Part shown: in pieces, positions 42,812 through 53,340 of the stretch
Layout of the letters: each line of letters begins with the position of its first letter
How positions within the stretch are numbered: position 1 is the stretch's first letter
DNA from: Pholiota molesta
Lineage: Eukaryota; Basidiomycota; Agaricomycetes; Agaricales; Strophariaceae
Assembly: GCA_014925825.1 (NCBI GenBank)
Contig: JACGCK010000013.1
Coordinates: forward strand, 619,044 to 683,043
DNA: 64,000 nucleotides
Direction of reading: 5' to 3'
Made by a program: the position numbers and the translations under genes
The notes under the pieces: generated by a model
The model's input: only the letters and a program-made list of their open reading frames with translations
Told to the model about the DNA's origin: nothing
Databases searched by the model: none

Positions 42812-45800
42812 TAGTGTTGTCCTCGAAGTGAGGTGAGACGAGGCGGAGCAACAACTCGAACCAACTCGATTTCGACGAGTTGATTCGAGGTGTACCTCGC
42901 GAGGCAAGCGAGGTTTCGGCGAGGTCGGTCGTTGCCGACAGATTTTCTCAGTCCAATGAGGTGACAGCGCTAGCCGAATTAAATATACTGGGAAGAGCTC
43001 TAGATTACATGTAGATTACCGCGCTGTAGAGTAGATTACAACTAATTCTAATGGTTTATGGTGTAAATATGGAATTATAAGGATTCAGTTGAATTCTTTA
43101 TCAACTGGCTAAGCTCTTCGAACTTCCCCGCTGCCATCAGCTCATCTACGGCGAATTCTGTGAGTGGCCCAGAAATCACATAATCCGCTTCTTTTGCAAC
43201 TTCTTCCACAAAGCAGAGACGTTCGGATCGATACGAGAATTTCAATACTTGAAGGGCTTCAAGAAGCCCACGAGATAAACGGTTTCGGCGGAGGGCACAG
43301 GTTTCTTTGCTGGATGAAAAGACGCGTTCACATGGCACTGAAGATGCTTGAGCAGGAAGCACGTCCATTGCCACTCGAAATAAGAAAGGATATTCGTATT
43401 CATATGTCTGTAAAATATATGAGTAACTTTGTTGCAAAGAATAAAGCAAAACATATGACTGACCGACCAAAACTCGTCGATATTAATCATACCCGAATTT
43501 TCGAAAGAGGTGATGATACCGGCTGCCTCATACCTGCTCAATTCTCGCTCCACATGTGCTTTATCTTCTGCGAGTTCTCGCATTTTTCTAGTGGCAATCT
43601 CTTCTGCTGTCTCTTGATGAGGTTGAATAGGTAGGGGAGTTTGACTTCGTGATGAGCTGGTGCTGGGACTGGATTGAGTGGGAGTTTGAACGTTGATCAA
43701 CGATGACGAGCGCCTAATTCCGACATTGAGGGATTGCAGCCGACTGTACCCATGTGCAATGTTGGTCGACGCAAGCTCGGAAGGAGACGATTTCCGTGAA
43801 GCTGCCGTGGGTTGTGAATGGGAAGAAATCGGCTGATTAGTGCATTGGTGTTGCTTAAAACTCAACATCTGAAAAACTACAATCAACGACGCAAACTGGA
43901 TTCGAAGAATACAAGGACTCACTGCTTCAAGTATCCAGTTCCGTGCATTGAGTTCGTCCTGCCCACTCTTATCATTCTCTGCAAACCAGGTAAATTTTTG
44001 TCCAGGATTCAAAACTAGTAGAGATGTCAAGTTTCAACATGATTTGAGAAATGCCGGAAATCCAAGGAAGATAACGTACTCATTGCAAGTGAATATAGAC
44101 ATGTCTTTCTTGCCCTTCCTGCATATTCCTCAAGCTTTGATACTCCAAGGTCGATAAAATGTTTGAGTTCTGGTATGGTTGTTGCGAGTGCCTTCCATTT
44201 GAAGATCAAAGTCTTGAAGACAGGAAAGGCCATCGAAAGGGTAGGTGTACGCTCGGCAGAGAGCAATTCTTGAGCGAGATGGGCTACTTGCAATACCTGA
44301 TGAATATCCTGTAGGACAACTTTCTGTAGGGGACTTAAAAGCAATGTTTCTGCGATATCCGATTGATCTAAGTCAAGGAGAAAGTCACAGATTGCCTATT
44401 AAATAAATATTTGAACAAGAAAAGAGATGTGAATTATGTGGAAACTCACAACATATAATTCGAGAACTCGATCTATCATGTTGAACGTTGAGGACCATCG
44501 TGTTTCGCAGTCGCGGAGAAGCTGAACCAGTCGGATGTAGTCCTTTCCGTCATCTAGCTTTCCCTTCCAATAACCTGACCTATTACCTTCATCGATCTTC
44601 TTCAATAAAGCCTGCCGGTGTTGTCCTGAGGCTCGGCAGGTAGATACAATGCTTCGACATTTTCCTACTAGATCAGATTCAAGTGCGTTGAGATAGTTTC
44701 CCCACTCCTCGAGTTCTTTCGCGGTTGGCGGATCACTCATGGGAGGTTCTTTGATGTCCGAGAGGAAGCCTTGTTTGAGTTCAGCAAGGATGGTTTGGCA
44801 GGCAATATTGACAATATGCGGAAAGCAACTTGAATACGAGTTAGAATCTTAATTTTTTGACACAATGGTTCAATAACTCACCGAATTCTATTCCCATCTT
44901 GATCAAAAGGTATGTTTCTTGCCGCTAGCTCGCGCGCCAGCTCCTTCATCATTGTATTATTGTTGGAAGCATTGTCCATTGTGATCGCCCCAATCTAAAT
45001 GCTCTAAATTAACCTCTAACTCAATCAGAAACATTCACCAAACTTACCTTCCCAAGGATATTTAACTCTTCGAGGATCTTGATAAAATTTTGTGCGAGAT
45101 TAATGCCAGTGTGGCTACCTTCGACAAAGCGGAATGCAATGAGCCCGTTATGCCTTTTGAGCTGCCGATGTTCATTGCGAACATAATAATGCGCGCTGAT
45201 GGCCATGTAGGAATCGAGACTTGGATCACTCCATAAGTCAGTTGTAAAAGATATCCGTCCTTCCGCACGTTCTAACTCATCCTTAGTCATTGCGATCTGT
45301 TTCTTGTACGCGTCAAGAATTGAATCCGTCATCTTATGACAATGAGGAATGTCTTTATCTTCGAGTTTTCCGGCGCCTAAGTAGAGCATAAGATCGCGGA
45401 ATTCATTACATTCAAGAACATAGATAGACTAGAATAAAAAACCATTAGCTTGATAATATAAAACAAAGATTGATCCTAAATACCTGATCATCGATAACAA
45501 GCCACCTTCAAAGAAGTTCAAGGAACTTCTCTGACGAGAATGGTTGATCATTTGAAAAAAATCCAGATCGAGAATTCGTTGAGGAACTCTTGAGTCCCTT
45601 TATTTTAACTGCTGCTTCATATGTGTTGCCGTGATATTTCTTGAGATGTGTACGGTAACACTCTGTCATCCCATCAGAAAGTTTCCAAGCCTTCCATGTC
45701 CTATTTCATTTCAGTAAGTATATACAGAATAGGATAGGGAAAAATGTCTCACATGCATAGTTTACAGCCGACATATGGAGTTGAGGGCTTACATTCAAGG

Positions 45801-47032
45801 ATGGGTTCATCCTTTGGTTTGACCACTGGCTCTTCTGCCGTTTCGAGAGCATGCAAAAAATACCAAACGTCCGTTGCAGCGGCTGGATGATCTTGATAAC
45901 GGCGCAAAGGTGGCGCTTTCGATGTAGATTGTTGCGTCGAGATGGTAGGTGGCATAGATGGTGCTACTGGTATTTTTTAAAGGTAAGGCAATGTCACAGC
46001 TGAAAGTAAATTCAAACATACCAGGATGATTAGGGTCATGATTTTCAACATCTCCCCGGTGGGATTGAGCATTGCTCGTTGGACCAACACCACAGCTAGC
46101 CGAAGGTGTGCTCGATTCCAATGTCGCACTAGCTGTTTGCCTCGGGCGCTTATTACTAGCGCCAGTCCGACTACCTGCCGGTGCTCGCTTTCTTTTGCCC
46201 CGCGTTGATTCGACATTGGTCGCGATGCCATTCTGGTTAAGTACAGTTGGAACAGAGGGTGGCTGATTCATTGGAGGAAGTGATGGATGGCTAGAGTAGT
46301 ATGGATGGGTGTGGTGAGACGTATAATCAGAGTTAAAGCCACCATGATTGTTGAAAGGGTGAGGTTCAAGCTGAGACGGGTACATCAAATGAGAAGGTGG
46401 ATGCATCTGAGGGTGGTACATTGCTCCGTGGTAAGAACGCATCCGTAAAGGAGGCTCGTTAACCTGTTGTGGCAGCCGTGCAGGATGCGAGGCTTCAGAT
46501 GTTGATGGAAAGGCTGGCTGAGGAGAAGTTTGAGATAAAGCAGGAGTATGAAAGCCAGGATGAGGGGAATCAGGTCGCTCAAGCAGCGCATATTTGGCTT
46601 CCCAGTCCATAGTCAAGGCTTATGTTCACTTTCGAGTAGATAGAGGCTGGTAATTCTTTTGGAAACACGACTGAAGAGAGTATTTTATACCTTTTCCAAG
46701 AGCCTTATTGCAAAATCCATCGTACGACAAAAGAATTTAGACTTTGAAACAAGATAAATTTTATTCAGGGACTAATATATACTGGTTACGTAGGTTACGT
46801 TCCTCCAAATTGGAAGAGAGGGAGGAGGAAGAGGAGACGCGATCCTTTAACGCTCAGAGACGCGTTGAGATGCGCGCGCAGGAAGCCCCACGTGCTTAAT
46901 TTGATGTACCTCGTGTGACTTCGACGAGGTGAACTCGAACTAACTCGACGTCGACGAGTTGATCCGAAGTGCCCTGATTTTGAGCTGAGGCGAGGTGTAC
47001 CTCGAAATCACCTCACTCCGGGGACAACACTA
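42812..47032 (-). mobile_element. hAT DNA transposon with 8-bp target-site duplication
   Basis: 4221-bp element. Termini are inverted: TAGTGTTGTCC at 42812 and GGACAACACTA ending 47032, the similarity extending into 'gaagtgaggtg' / 'cacctcactcc'. The target duplication GATAGGGA is perfect (42804-42811 and 47033-47040). Subterminal palindromes of the form AACTCG...CGAGTT occur near both ends (about 42855-42875 and 46935-46960), possible transposase sites. It encodes a hAT transposase on the minus strand. Confidence 0.95.
43075..46616 (-). pseudogene. hAT transposase (one in-frame TGA)
   Basis: Spliced transposase filling the element. The N-terminus is Pro/His/Ser-rich (46616 to about 46030). 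A BED-type zinc finger spans two exons (VGCKLCM and TWKAWKLSDGMTECYRTHLK, ending KYH). The DDE catalytic residues sit in SFTTDLWSD (about 45240), AITMDNASNN (about 44980) and SSVPCERVFSSS (about 43320). The C-terminal hAT dimerisation block runs to RNRLSRGLLEALQVLKF and the stop is at 43075. Exon phases fit throughout, but the exon ending near 45488 has a TGA (complement 45508-45510) between FLELL and RWLVIDDQ. Unless read through or miscalled, full-length transposase is not made and mobility would depend on another copy. Confidence 0.85.
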
Positions 47033-47105
47033 GATAGGGAATGCATTGTTTGCTTATGCTTGCCAATCCACGCACAGGTAAATATTTACGATTTCTTAAC
47101 ATCTA

Positions 47106-47534
47106 TCCATATATAGTGAATTTCGACAGTGGGGGACCATTGCTTTCAGCAAGGTGACGTTGAACCTTGTAGTGTGAAAAAATCAACCCTGCCGAAGCCT
47201 GACCTAAGTCGGGTTTCGCCCGTTTTCGCCGAGCAATCAACGTCTCAGACGATGAGTCTATGCCTCGGCGATTGCTCAAGCCTCTGGAAGCGCCCGCTTT
47301 CAGGCTACGATACTGATAACACTGGCAATGGACCGGGAGAAGGTGATGAGGACTCCAAGGAGATGGATAGAGACCAACAATCGTCGGATGATGTTGGTGG
47401 TCATGCTCAACCAGCTCTCGATGATTTTGGACCATATCAGATTCATTTATCACTGGCACTCAGTACTCAGCAGTCAAGCTAGTCAAGACTGATACTAACT
47501 TCTGAATAGAGATATATCTAGGGTCAAACAAGGA
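47106..47534. other. Intergenic, possible small ORF
   Basis: An open plus-strand frame 47129-47482 (117 codons, acidic C-terminal half) has no recognised domain; not called as a gene. Confidence 0.3.
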
Positions 47535-49470
47535 TCAAGCAAACTCGAGCTGTTGTAGAGACTGTACTACATCATTGATATCTGGACGTTTCGTCGAATC
47601 TGTTGCCCAACACATTGCAAGGAGTTTCCAGCACTCATTTGTCAATAGTGATTGCGCCTGGGGTATTGGGGATTTGCCATCGGTTTTGTACATTTCCAAG
47701 ATGATTGCGGCGTCAGTTTTCTGCCGTTCATATGGGAGTATCCCCGTAATAATCTGCCATTAAATCATCAGCTCTTAGATTTCAGGCGCGATGGGCCTTT
47801 TGCAGACTCACATAACATGCAATGTTTGCAAATGAGTATACGTCGCACGACATGGTGAGTTCAGGCGTGGCATCGTTCGCGACCAGCAGTAACTCGGGCG
47901 CAATCCATCTCGTCGAACCTCCGACCTTGGAAGTCAAGAAAGACGGCCCTTGGAGTTCAGCGATGACATTGGGGAGCCCGAAGTCACTAAGATGTGCAGT
48001 GTCGTCATCCATTAGAATATTGGCCTATGATTCCAGGAGGATTGAAAGAGGTAGGCATGGGGAAGAAGCACATGCTAATAATGGACGGACATACCGGCGT
48101 CAAATCCCCATGGATAACCTTCTGCGAATGAACTAGAGAGTAAATACAAAAATGGTCAGCTAGATTATCGTGTCAAAAGGACTGCGGAGAATAACTCACG
48201 ATATGAGAGCCCATGTGCGATAGCTATGCACTGAAAACAATATTTTAGTCAGCTTCACGTATTTTTCAAGCGAGGATATCAACGTTACAATGTTCAATCG
48301 ACCTTGGAGGCTTAAATTGTCTTTTTCCTTCCCGAGATAATCAGCAAGAGTTCCTTGACTCATCCACCGGCAGACCATGGCAGTAAATTTGCCAAAGTCG
48401 GATGTGACCCCAAGGAATGGTACAATATTGGGATGTTTGAGATTTCCCCAGATACGCATCTCTCTTCTTAGCCTCTGCCAAATAGATGAAGGTTGGTAAG
48501 TGTACTCATGATTTGAAGAGAGTAAGTACCTGTTCCAGCTTCAGAATACTTGATGATTCATATATTTGCGAACGAAGCTCTTTGATAGCAACCTAGAAGG
48601 AGAACCCTGTCAACCAGCCACACATGAGACCTTACTGAAGTAGTACCTTTGTCGATGCAGTATCAGTTACCCAATACCCCATATGGACATCTGCAAAACT
48701 TCCGCCTCCAATCGAATGTTCAAGTTGTTGGATTTTTCCACTGAGGTCCTTCAGTTCTGCGTACGCGAAAGGGTTTGCTTTGGCACGGCTCGGAGACCTA
48801 GGAGCTATCAAAAGCTTATCTACGATCTTTTGCGGAAGTCATCAATGAATTAGCGATACCAAAAGTGATTAAATCAGATACTCACTTTTTGCACCAGTTG
48901 ACCGATCGAACGTTGTGGCTCTGCCAATGTTGAGGATGTTTCAACACTTCTGATTCCGGGGCCAGAAATTCTCAAGCTCAACAGAGACATAACGCCGCCG
49001 CGCCGCGCGGGATCTGGTTTTGTTGGCCGAGAATCATGAAAAGATACCTTTGAGGCGTTTCGAGACTTTGAGAAAATCAATGAGCTTTTCGAGGATAGAC
49101 TTTGCACATGATCTCGAAGATGATGGTCCAATGCTGCGCCATGTTGGAAGTATAAATCACATCCTATGTGCGTTCCTTAGTCCTTAGCGCGCTGGTATTT
49201 TGGTTTTTTAATGCGGCTTACCTGGCTGCGTGCAGGTGAAATACTTCTCTTTAGTGTGTTCCGACTGGATGTGGGACACAAGTGCATTATACGAAGGAAA
49301 AGCGTAACCTCTTTTGGAGCACGATGCCCATTCACAGATGTTTGTGTGTTCAGGCCCATCGATATAACCTGCGATAAGAATAATAGTCTTTAGGACAAGG
49401 CGAATGCTAGCGGAATCTGTTACCAACCTTGTCGGCTATGATGGGGAAGGGTTCGATTTGTAGATGGCAT
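47535..49470 (-). CDS. C2H2 zinc-finger - TKL kinase fusion
   Basis: Start ATG 49470, stop 47535-47537, about 480 aa. A first small exon (MPSTNRTLPHHSRQ) splices to a C2H2 finger: CEWASC-x12-H-x4-H (about 49350-49280), followed across an intron by a second, CTQPGCDLYFQHGAALDHHL with RDH (about 49235 and 49160-49125). A Ser/Arg-rich stretch and the linker PRSPSRAKANPFAYAELKDL lead to the kinase: GGGSFADVHMG, VAIKEL, KHPNIVPFLG, HGDLTP (catalytic Asp present), LSDFGLPN, WIAPELL, CDVYSF, then CWATDSTKRPDINDV near the end. Junctions are in frame. Closest relatives in the window are the pseudokinase at 25 kb (same SRAKANPF linker) and the two HeLo-kinases. No HeLo or NB-ARC domain. The finger pair could bind nucleic acid or protein; its role is unknown. 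Confidence 0.82.
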
Positions 49471-50004
49471 TGCGATTGTTGACAGTAAGGGGGTGACTGA
49501 GTGAAGAGGGGCTTTTTAAGCAAGGGGCTAGCGCTGGGTTGCGGATGTAAACAAGTAAACGTGGATATGAGATGCGGTGTTGCTGGCAATCAATCGGTTG
49601 TCCTACAATGAGCATTCCGAGGTACACGCTGGCCAAGGCTAGGAACATTCACGATTTTAATATAAATTTCTCTGCGAGAGCATGCTTTTCATGCCCAAAC
49701 AGAGGGATAATGTACGACTTACCCAGTTACCCGTCGAAATAGGTCCTCCTTGATATAGCTTGCTATGCGATTCGGTCTGTATCTCACTGTTCTAGACACG
49801 CAGATGCTCCTTTAGTTCATTGCGTTGTTCGCGAACTTGAACACCTATGGCCCGTCGCAAATCCGTGCTCGTCAAATCGGAAGTGTGAAATTAAAACCTG
49901 TAGTGTTAGGCAAGGTCGGACAAGGAGACACGACAGCTGATGCAACTGGCGTGCATAAGTACACGCTGTATTTGGCGGTGTGCAGCACACTTTCTTTTCG
50001 AGAG

Positions 50005-50634
50005 TCATCTCAAACAGGTGCATGACGTGCGATGCTGTCCTGCCACTGCATATTTCTGGAAAGGATGTCGCAGCGTGTAAAAAACATGTCGCAACCTAAG
50101 TTGAGGATGCGTAGACGTACATAGATACATCACATGCTTGCTTGCTTGGTCGGACCTGCCAGTGGTTGTGGGCAGATTACCAGATGCATGACCTTTCACC
50201 CGAGCATGGCCGAGTATAGGAGGTAAGTGCAGGCGCAAAGTTTGAGGCAGTCCTCGCTGCAAACGTGTTGCCCCCATGCTCGATTTGTGTGAGCCAATAT
50301 ACTCTGTAGTGAAACGCATATTCAATCTCGGATAGAAATTAATGCGACGAAAGAGAGGCAGTCCTTCCACCACAATGACTCTGAGCTTGCTCTGAGCCGT
50401 CAACTTCAAAGTACTTGAAGAATGCTTACCATTATTGTGAATATGTTCAATCAGTGTTGGCAGATTGGGTGAACACGACACGACATTCCTCTCAATGAAA
50501 TGATACGTAATAACGTCCTCCATCCTAGATGCTCTAGGATGCTCTGCGTCCAACTGTGTTTTCGAAGGTGATGTCGGACGCGAGGCGGAAGGGCCATGTG
50601 CCTCTCCTGCAAAAGAATTCGAAACAGATGGCAT
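50005..50634 (-). CDS. Hypothetical protein (uncertain)
   Basis: An uninterrupted 209-codon frame starting MPSVSNSFAGEAHGPS with a credible Ser/Pro-rich N-terminus and ITYHFIERNVVSCSPNLPTL. The second half (after HIHNNG) looks like intron or random translation, and a donor (gtaagc) follows that point near 50430. Possibly the first exon of a gene, or an upstream exon of the zinc-finger kinase to its left. No domain recognised. Confidence 0.25.
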   Translation of the reverse strand: MPSVSNSFAGEAHGPSASRPTSPSKTQLDAEHPRASRMEDVITYHFIERNVVSCSPNLPTLIEHIHNNGKHSSSTLKLTAQSKLRVIVVEGLPLFRRINFYPRLNMRFTTEYIGSHKSSMGATRLQRGLPQTLRLHLPPILGHARVKGHASGNLPTTTGRSDQASKHVMYLCTSTHPQLRLRHVFYTLRHPFQKYAVAGQHRTSCTCLR

Positions 50635-50933
50635 CCCTGGTGTGTCTGGATTTTGTCACGTTTGTGAGAATTTTTGATCAGTTTCGGGAGAACATCGGTT
50701 GATATCTAACTGATTAGATGCCTGAGAGATGTTCAAAATCGAGCGGTTGGCTGCGGTTGAGGTTCCGGCGATATGAATGTTCGACGAGATCCAAAGTTAA
50801 CCGTTGCGTATGTAACGTTTGAACAGAACGTTTAAGCGCTCGCTAAGCTCGTGTTTGTTATTGTTGACAGTTGCATAAGAGCCTCACGTGCACACGCCTT
50901 TTAGTATTTTCTAGTACTTAATTTTCGAGCGTA

Positions 50934-51313
50934 CTGTACCATTGCAAATTGTTCGTCCGGGGGTGGGACACGGGACATGGTGGACGAAATTTTGTCTTTG
51001 GCCAACGCTGAGGCAGCCTGGGACATGCCAAAATTTCGGCCACAGCAAAAAAAAATTGCACGCCTTCTCACCGAAAAATTGGCGAGATTTTTGCTTTTTT
51101 ATCCTCATATTGGGTTCAATTAAAGCAATTTTGGTCATATTTTCTATGTTTACGCAATTTTGCATGTATTCAGACCAAAATCACATTTCGGCCAGACCCC
51201 GGGACACATTTTGCCTTCGGCCAGGCCGTCCGGGACAAGGGACAAATGTCCAATTTTGGCCACATCCACTGGCCTCGGGACACGGGACGGACGAACAATT
51301 TACAATGGTACAG
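50934..51313. mobile_element. MITE, Tc1/mariner-like (TA target duplication)
   Basis: 380-bp element bounded by inverted repeats: CTGTACCATTGCAAATTGTT at 50934 and its complement with one mismatch ending at 51313; similarity extends to 'cgtccg'. TA flanks both ends (50932-50933, 51314-51315). Internally 'gggaca(c/a)ggg(a)' motifs and 'aattttgtc' / 'attttggcc' words repeat on both arms. No transposase. Confidence 0.85.
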
Positions 51314-51481
51314 TATCAAGGTCAAAGCATAAATGGAACAGCTCATGTATGTATTCAGCACACGTAAATCATATCATCTATTGACTGATTTATTGGCTTT
51401 AAATAAATGTGAAATGTGGAGTATGTCTATATATTCTGAGTACAGTACTGAAACGTTTTCCATTTCTTGTATATGTAGTCC

Positions 51482-51757
51482 TTAGTTCACCCCATCATAA
51501 TCAAGGTGTTTCTTTAAGGATTCATTGCTAGTCTTGCTCATAGGCTTAACTAGGTCTACCGGATCGTTCTCAGGGAGCGATCCTTTCAAGCGTCTCTTCA
51601 CGCCTTTGTGGGCCTCGATTAGAAGGTCCAATTGTTCCCTGCCATCGAACGCAATGGCTTCGACTTGTCGATCAACCGCCGACAACGGTTCTGGGAACTG
51701 AATCACCACTGGCTCCCTTTCCTCCTGCTCTGAACGCATGCGTTTCGCCGGTCGCAC
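51482..51757 (-). CDS. Hypothetical protein fragment (uncertain)
   Basis: A 91-codon charged frame (KRMRSEQEEREPVVIQFPEP near its start) that stays open upstream of its first ATG to about 51780, suggesting the last exon of a larger gene. No domain recognised. Confidence 0.3.
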   Translation of the reverse strand: MRPAKRMRSEQEEREPVVIQFPEPLSAVDRQVEAIAFDGREQLDLLIEAHKGVKRRLKGSLPENDPVDLVKPMSKTSNESLKKHLDYDGVN

Positions 51758-53340
51758 GGTGATAGGGCGCGGTTTCGGTTATACATGAAACCCGCAATAT
51801 TTTGCCTTTTTATCAGTAGAAATACCAGTCAGCTGGCGGAGGAGTTTAAGTCGTCCCGGACTGAGAACTCATTAGCGGCGCATAACTTCAATAAAGAAAT
51901 TAAAGACAGCCGTCTGTGACAATGGTAGCGGATGATGTTACAGTAAATTGTAACTCAACTGCAAGCCGGGAGACAGTTTAACAAAAACAGCTATCCATTT
52001 GATACTCGAATACTACCTATGCACGCGCTTAAACCACTACATGGGACAAGCATTAAAAAAACGGAACGGACATTCCCTAGCGAGCCGAAGCACAGCATCA
52101 TGCGCAGAACACAGCTCCCCGAGCCGGGATTATAGCTAAAAAGCTCTAAAAATAGACCGGGCATCTATATTCAGCTACTAAAGATAGAACGCAGATAGCT
52201 ATTAAAGCGTGAATAAGCGCTAAAGCGTCTAGCAAAGCTGCGAGTCAGGTGCAGCAAAGAGATCAATAAGCAGAAAGACAGAGATGACGAAGAATAATGG
52301 TCTGGTGACCTACAAACCAGGGTATTTCACATGGAAAAAGGAACATGGGCAGAGGGTATAGAGTCGCGAGGAATGCAGCTAAGGCCTGGGCCTATACCGC
52401 TGAGCAATCGCTACCCAAAAGGATAGGAATCGGAATCTAAGAATGCTGGACTGTTTGTAAACCGTTTGTATGTATTAATGTTGGAGCCCGGGACCATACA
52501 CTTGTAGTAGTATAAATTACCAGTAGGTAGTGTAGTTAAAAGGAAGCAATCAGTACCCATTTTATTTGAACTATAAACGTTCGAGCACTAAGGGATAAAA
52601 TACGGATTTGTTTCAGCGCCGAGTGCTATAACTCGTCGAGACTATCACAGCTTGAGGTCGGACTGAAAGCAGTTCCAGGCTAGTGATCCGCGGCCGCGTA
52701 TATTGAGAGAGTGTTGCGAAGATTTAGAATAGCGACGAGCTATTTCCGCGTTTTTCGAGACACCAGGACTCATAGTACACGGTACTACGGCGATTGTAGC
52801 CAAGTGGAAGTCCACCTAGCGAACGAGAGCATCGACGAGATTGATTAGCGAGTTACCAGAGCATTTTACCGAGCAATAAAACAACCATTCCAACACCCTA
52901 AAAACAACGTTTACCTTCCCGAGCCAGAATCAACAAAGTTACGGGATACTCAGCGATTGATCCTAAAAATAACTCCTTCCCTAAAAATATCGAACGAGCA
53001 AGGCAACTTACTGTCAAAAGTAGGACCACAGAAAAAGAAAATCATACCCAGAGCGACACACACACAATTTATAAAAGATCGAATAACTACGGAAGGGCGT
53101 CGCTCGACCTGAAGTTTAGGATCTCGCTCCGCTTTTGTGTTTTTCTGATTCAAGGTCTTGCCCGATAGCAAGCCTCTCATCTGGAGCCCACCGCGAGGGG
53201 GGATTTTATAATCAATCAAAGAGTTGATCTATACTTTCGAACGGAACAGCCTATTACTTTAAAAACAATTTTACAAACAACAAAGATTCAGCTTCATTCT
53301 CGTTAGCGATAGCGAGCGGTGATAAAGCCAGAATCTATAG
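51758..53340. other. Gene-free region upstream of the gypsy gag; possible LTR/leader
   Basis: About 1.6 kb without coding signal. 'tgttggagcccgggacc' at 52481 and TATA-like 'tataaatt' / 'tataaacg' at 52511 and 52573 would fit an LTR, but no matching copy is visible to the right of pol, so no LTR boundaries are given. Confidence 0.35.

Larger units (their letters stand above)
42642..47105. repeat. 81-bp minisatellite split by the hAT element
   Basis: Units start with 'gatagggaatgcattgtttg' at 42642 and 42723; a third starts at 42804, is interrupted by the hAT element after 'gataggga', and resumes at 47033. The period is exactly 81 bp. Shorter degenerate units ('cattttcaaacatttcgcaa') precede at 42590-42640. 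Confidence 0.88.
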
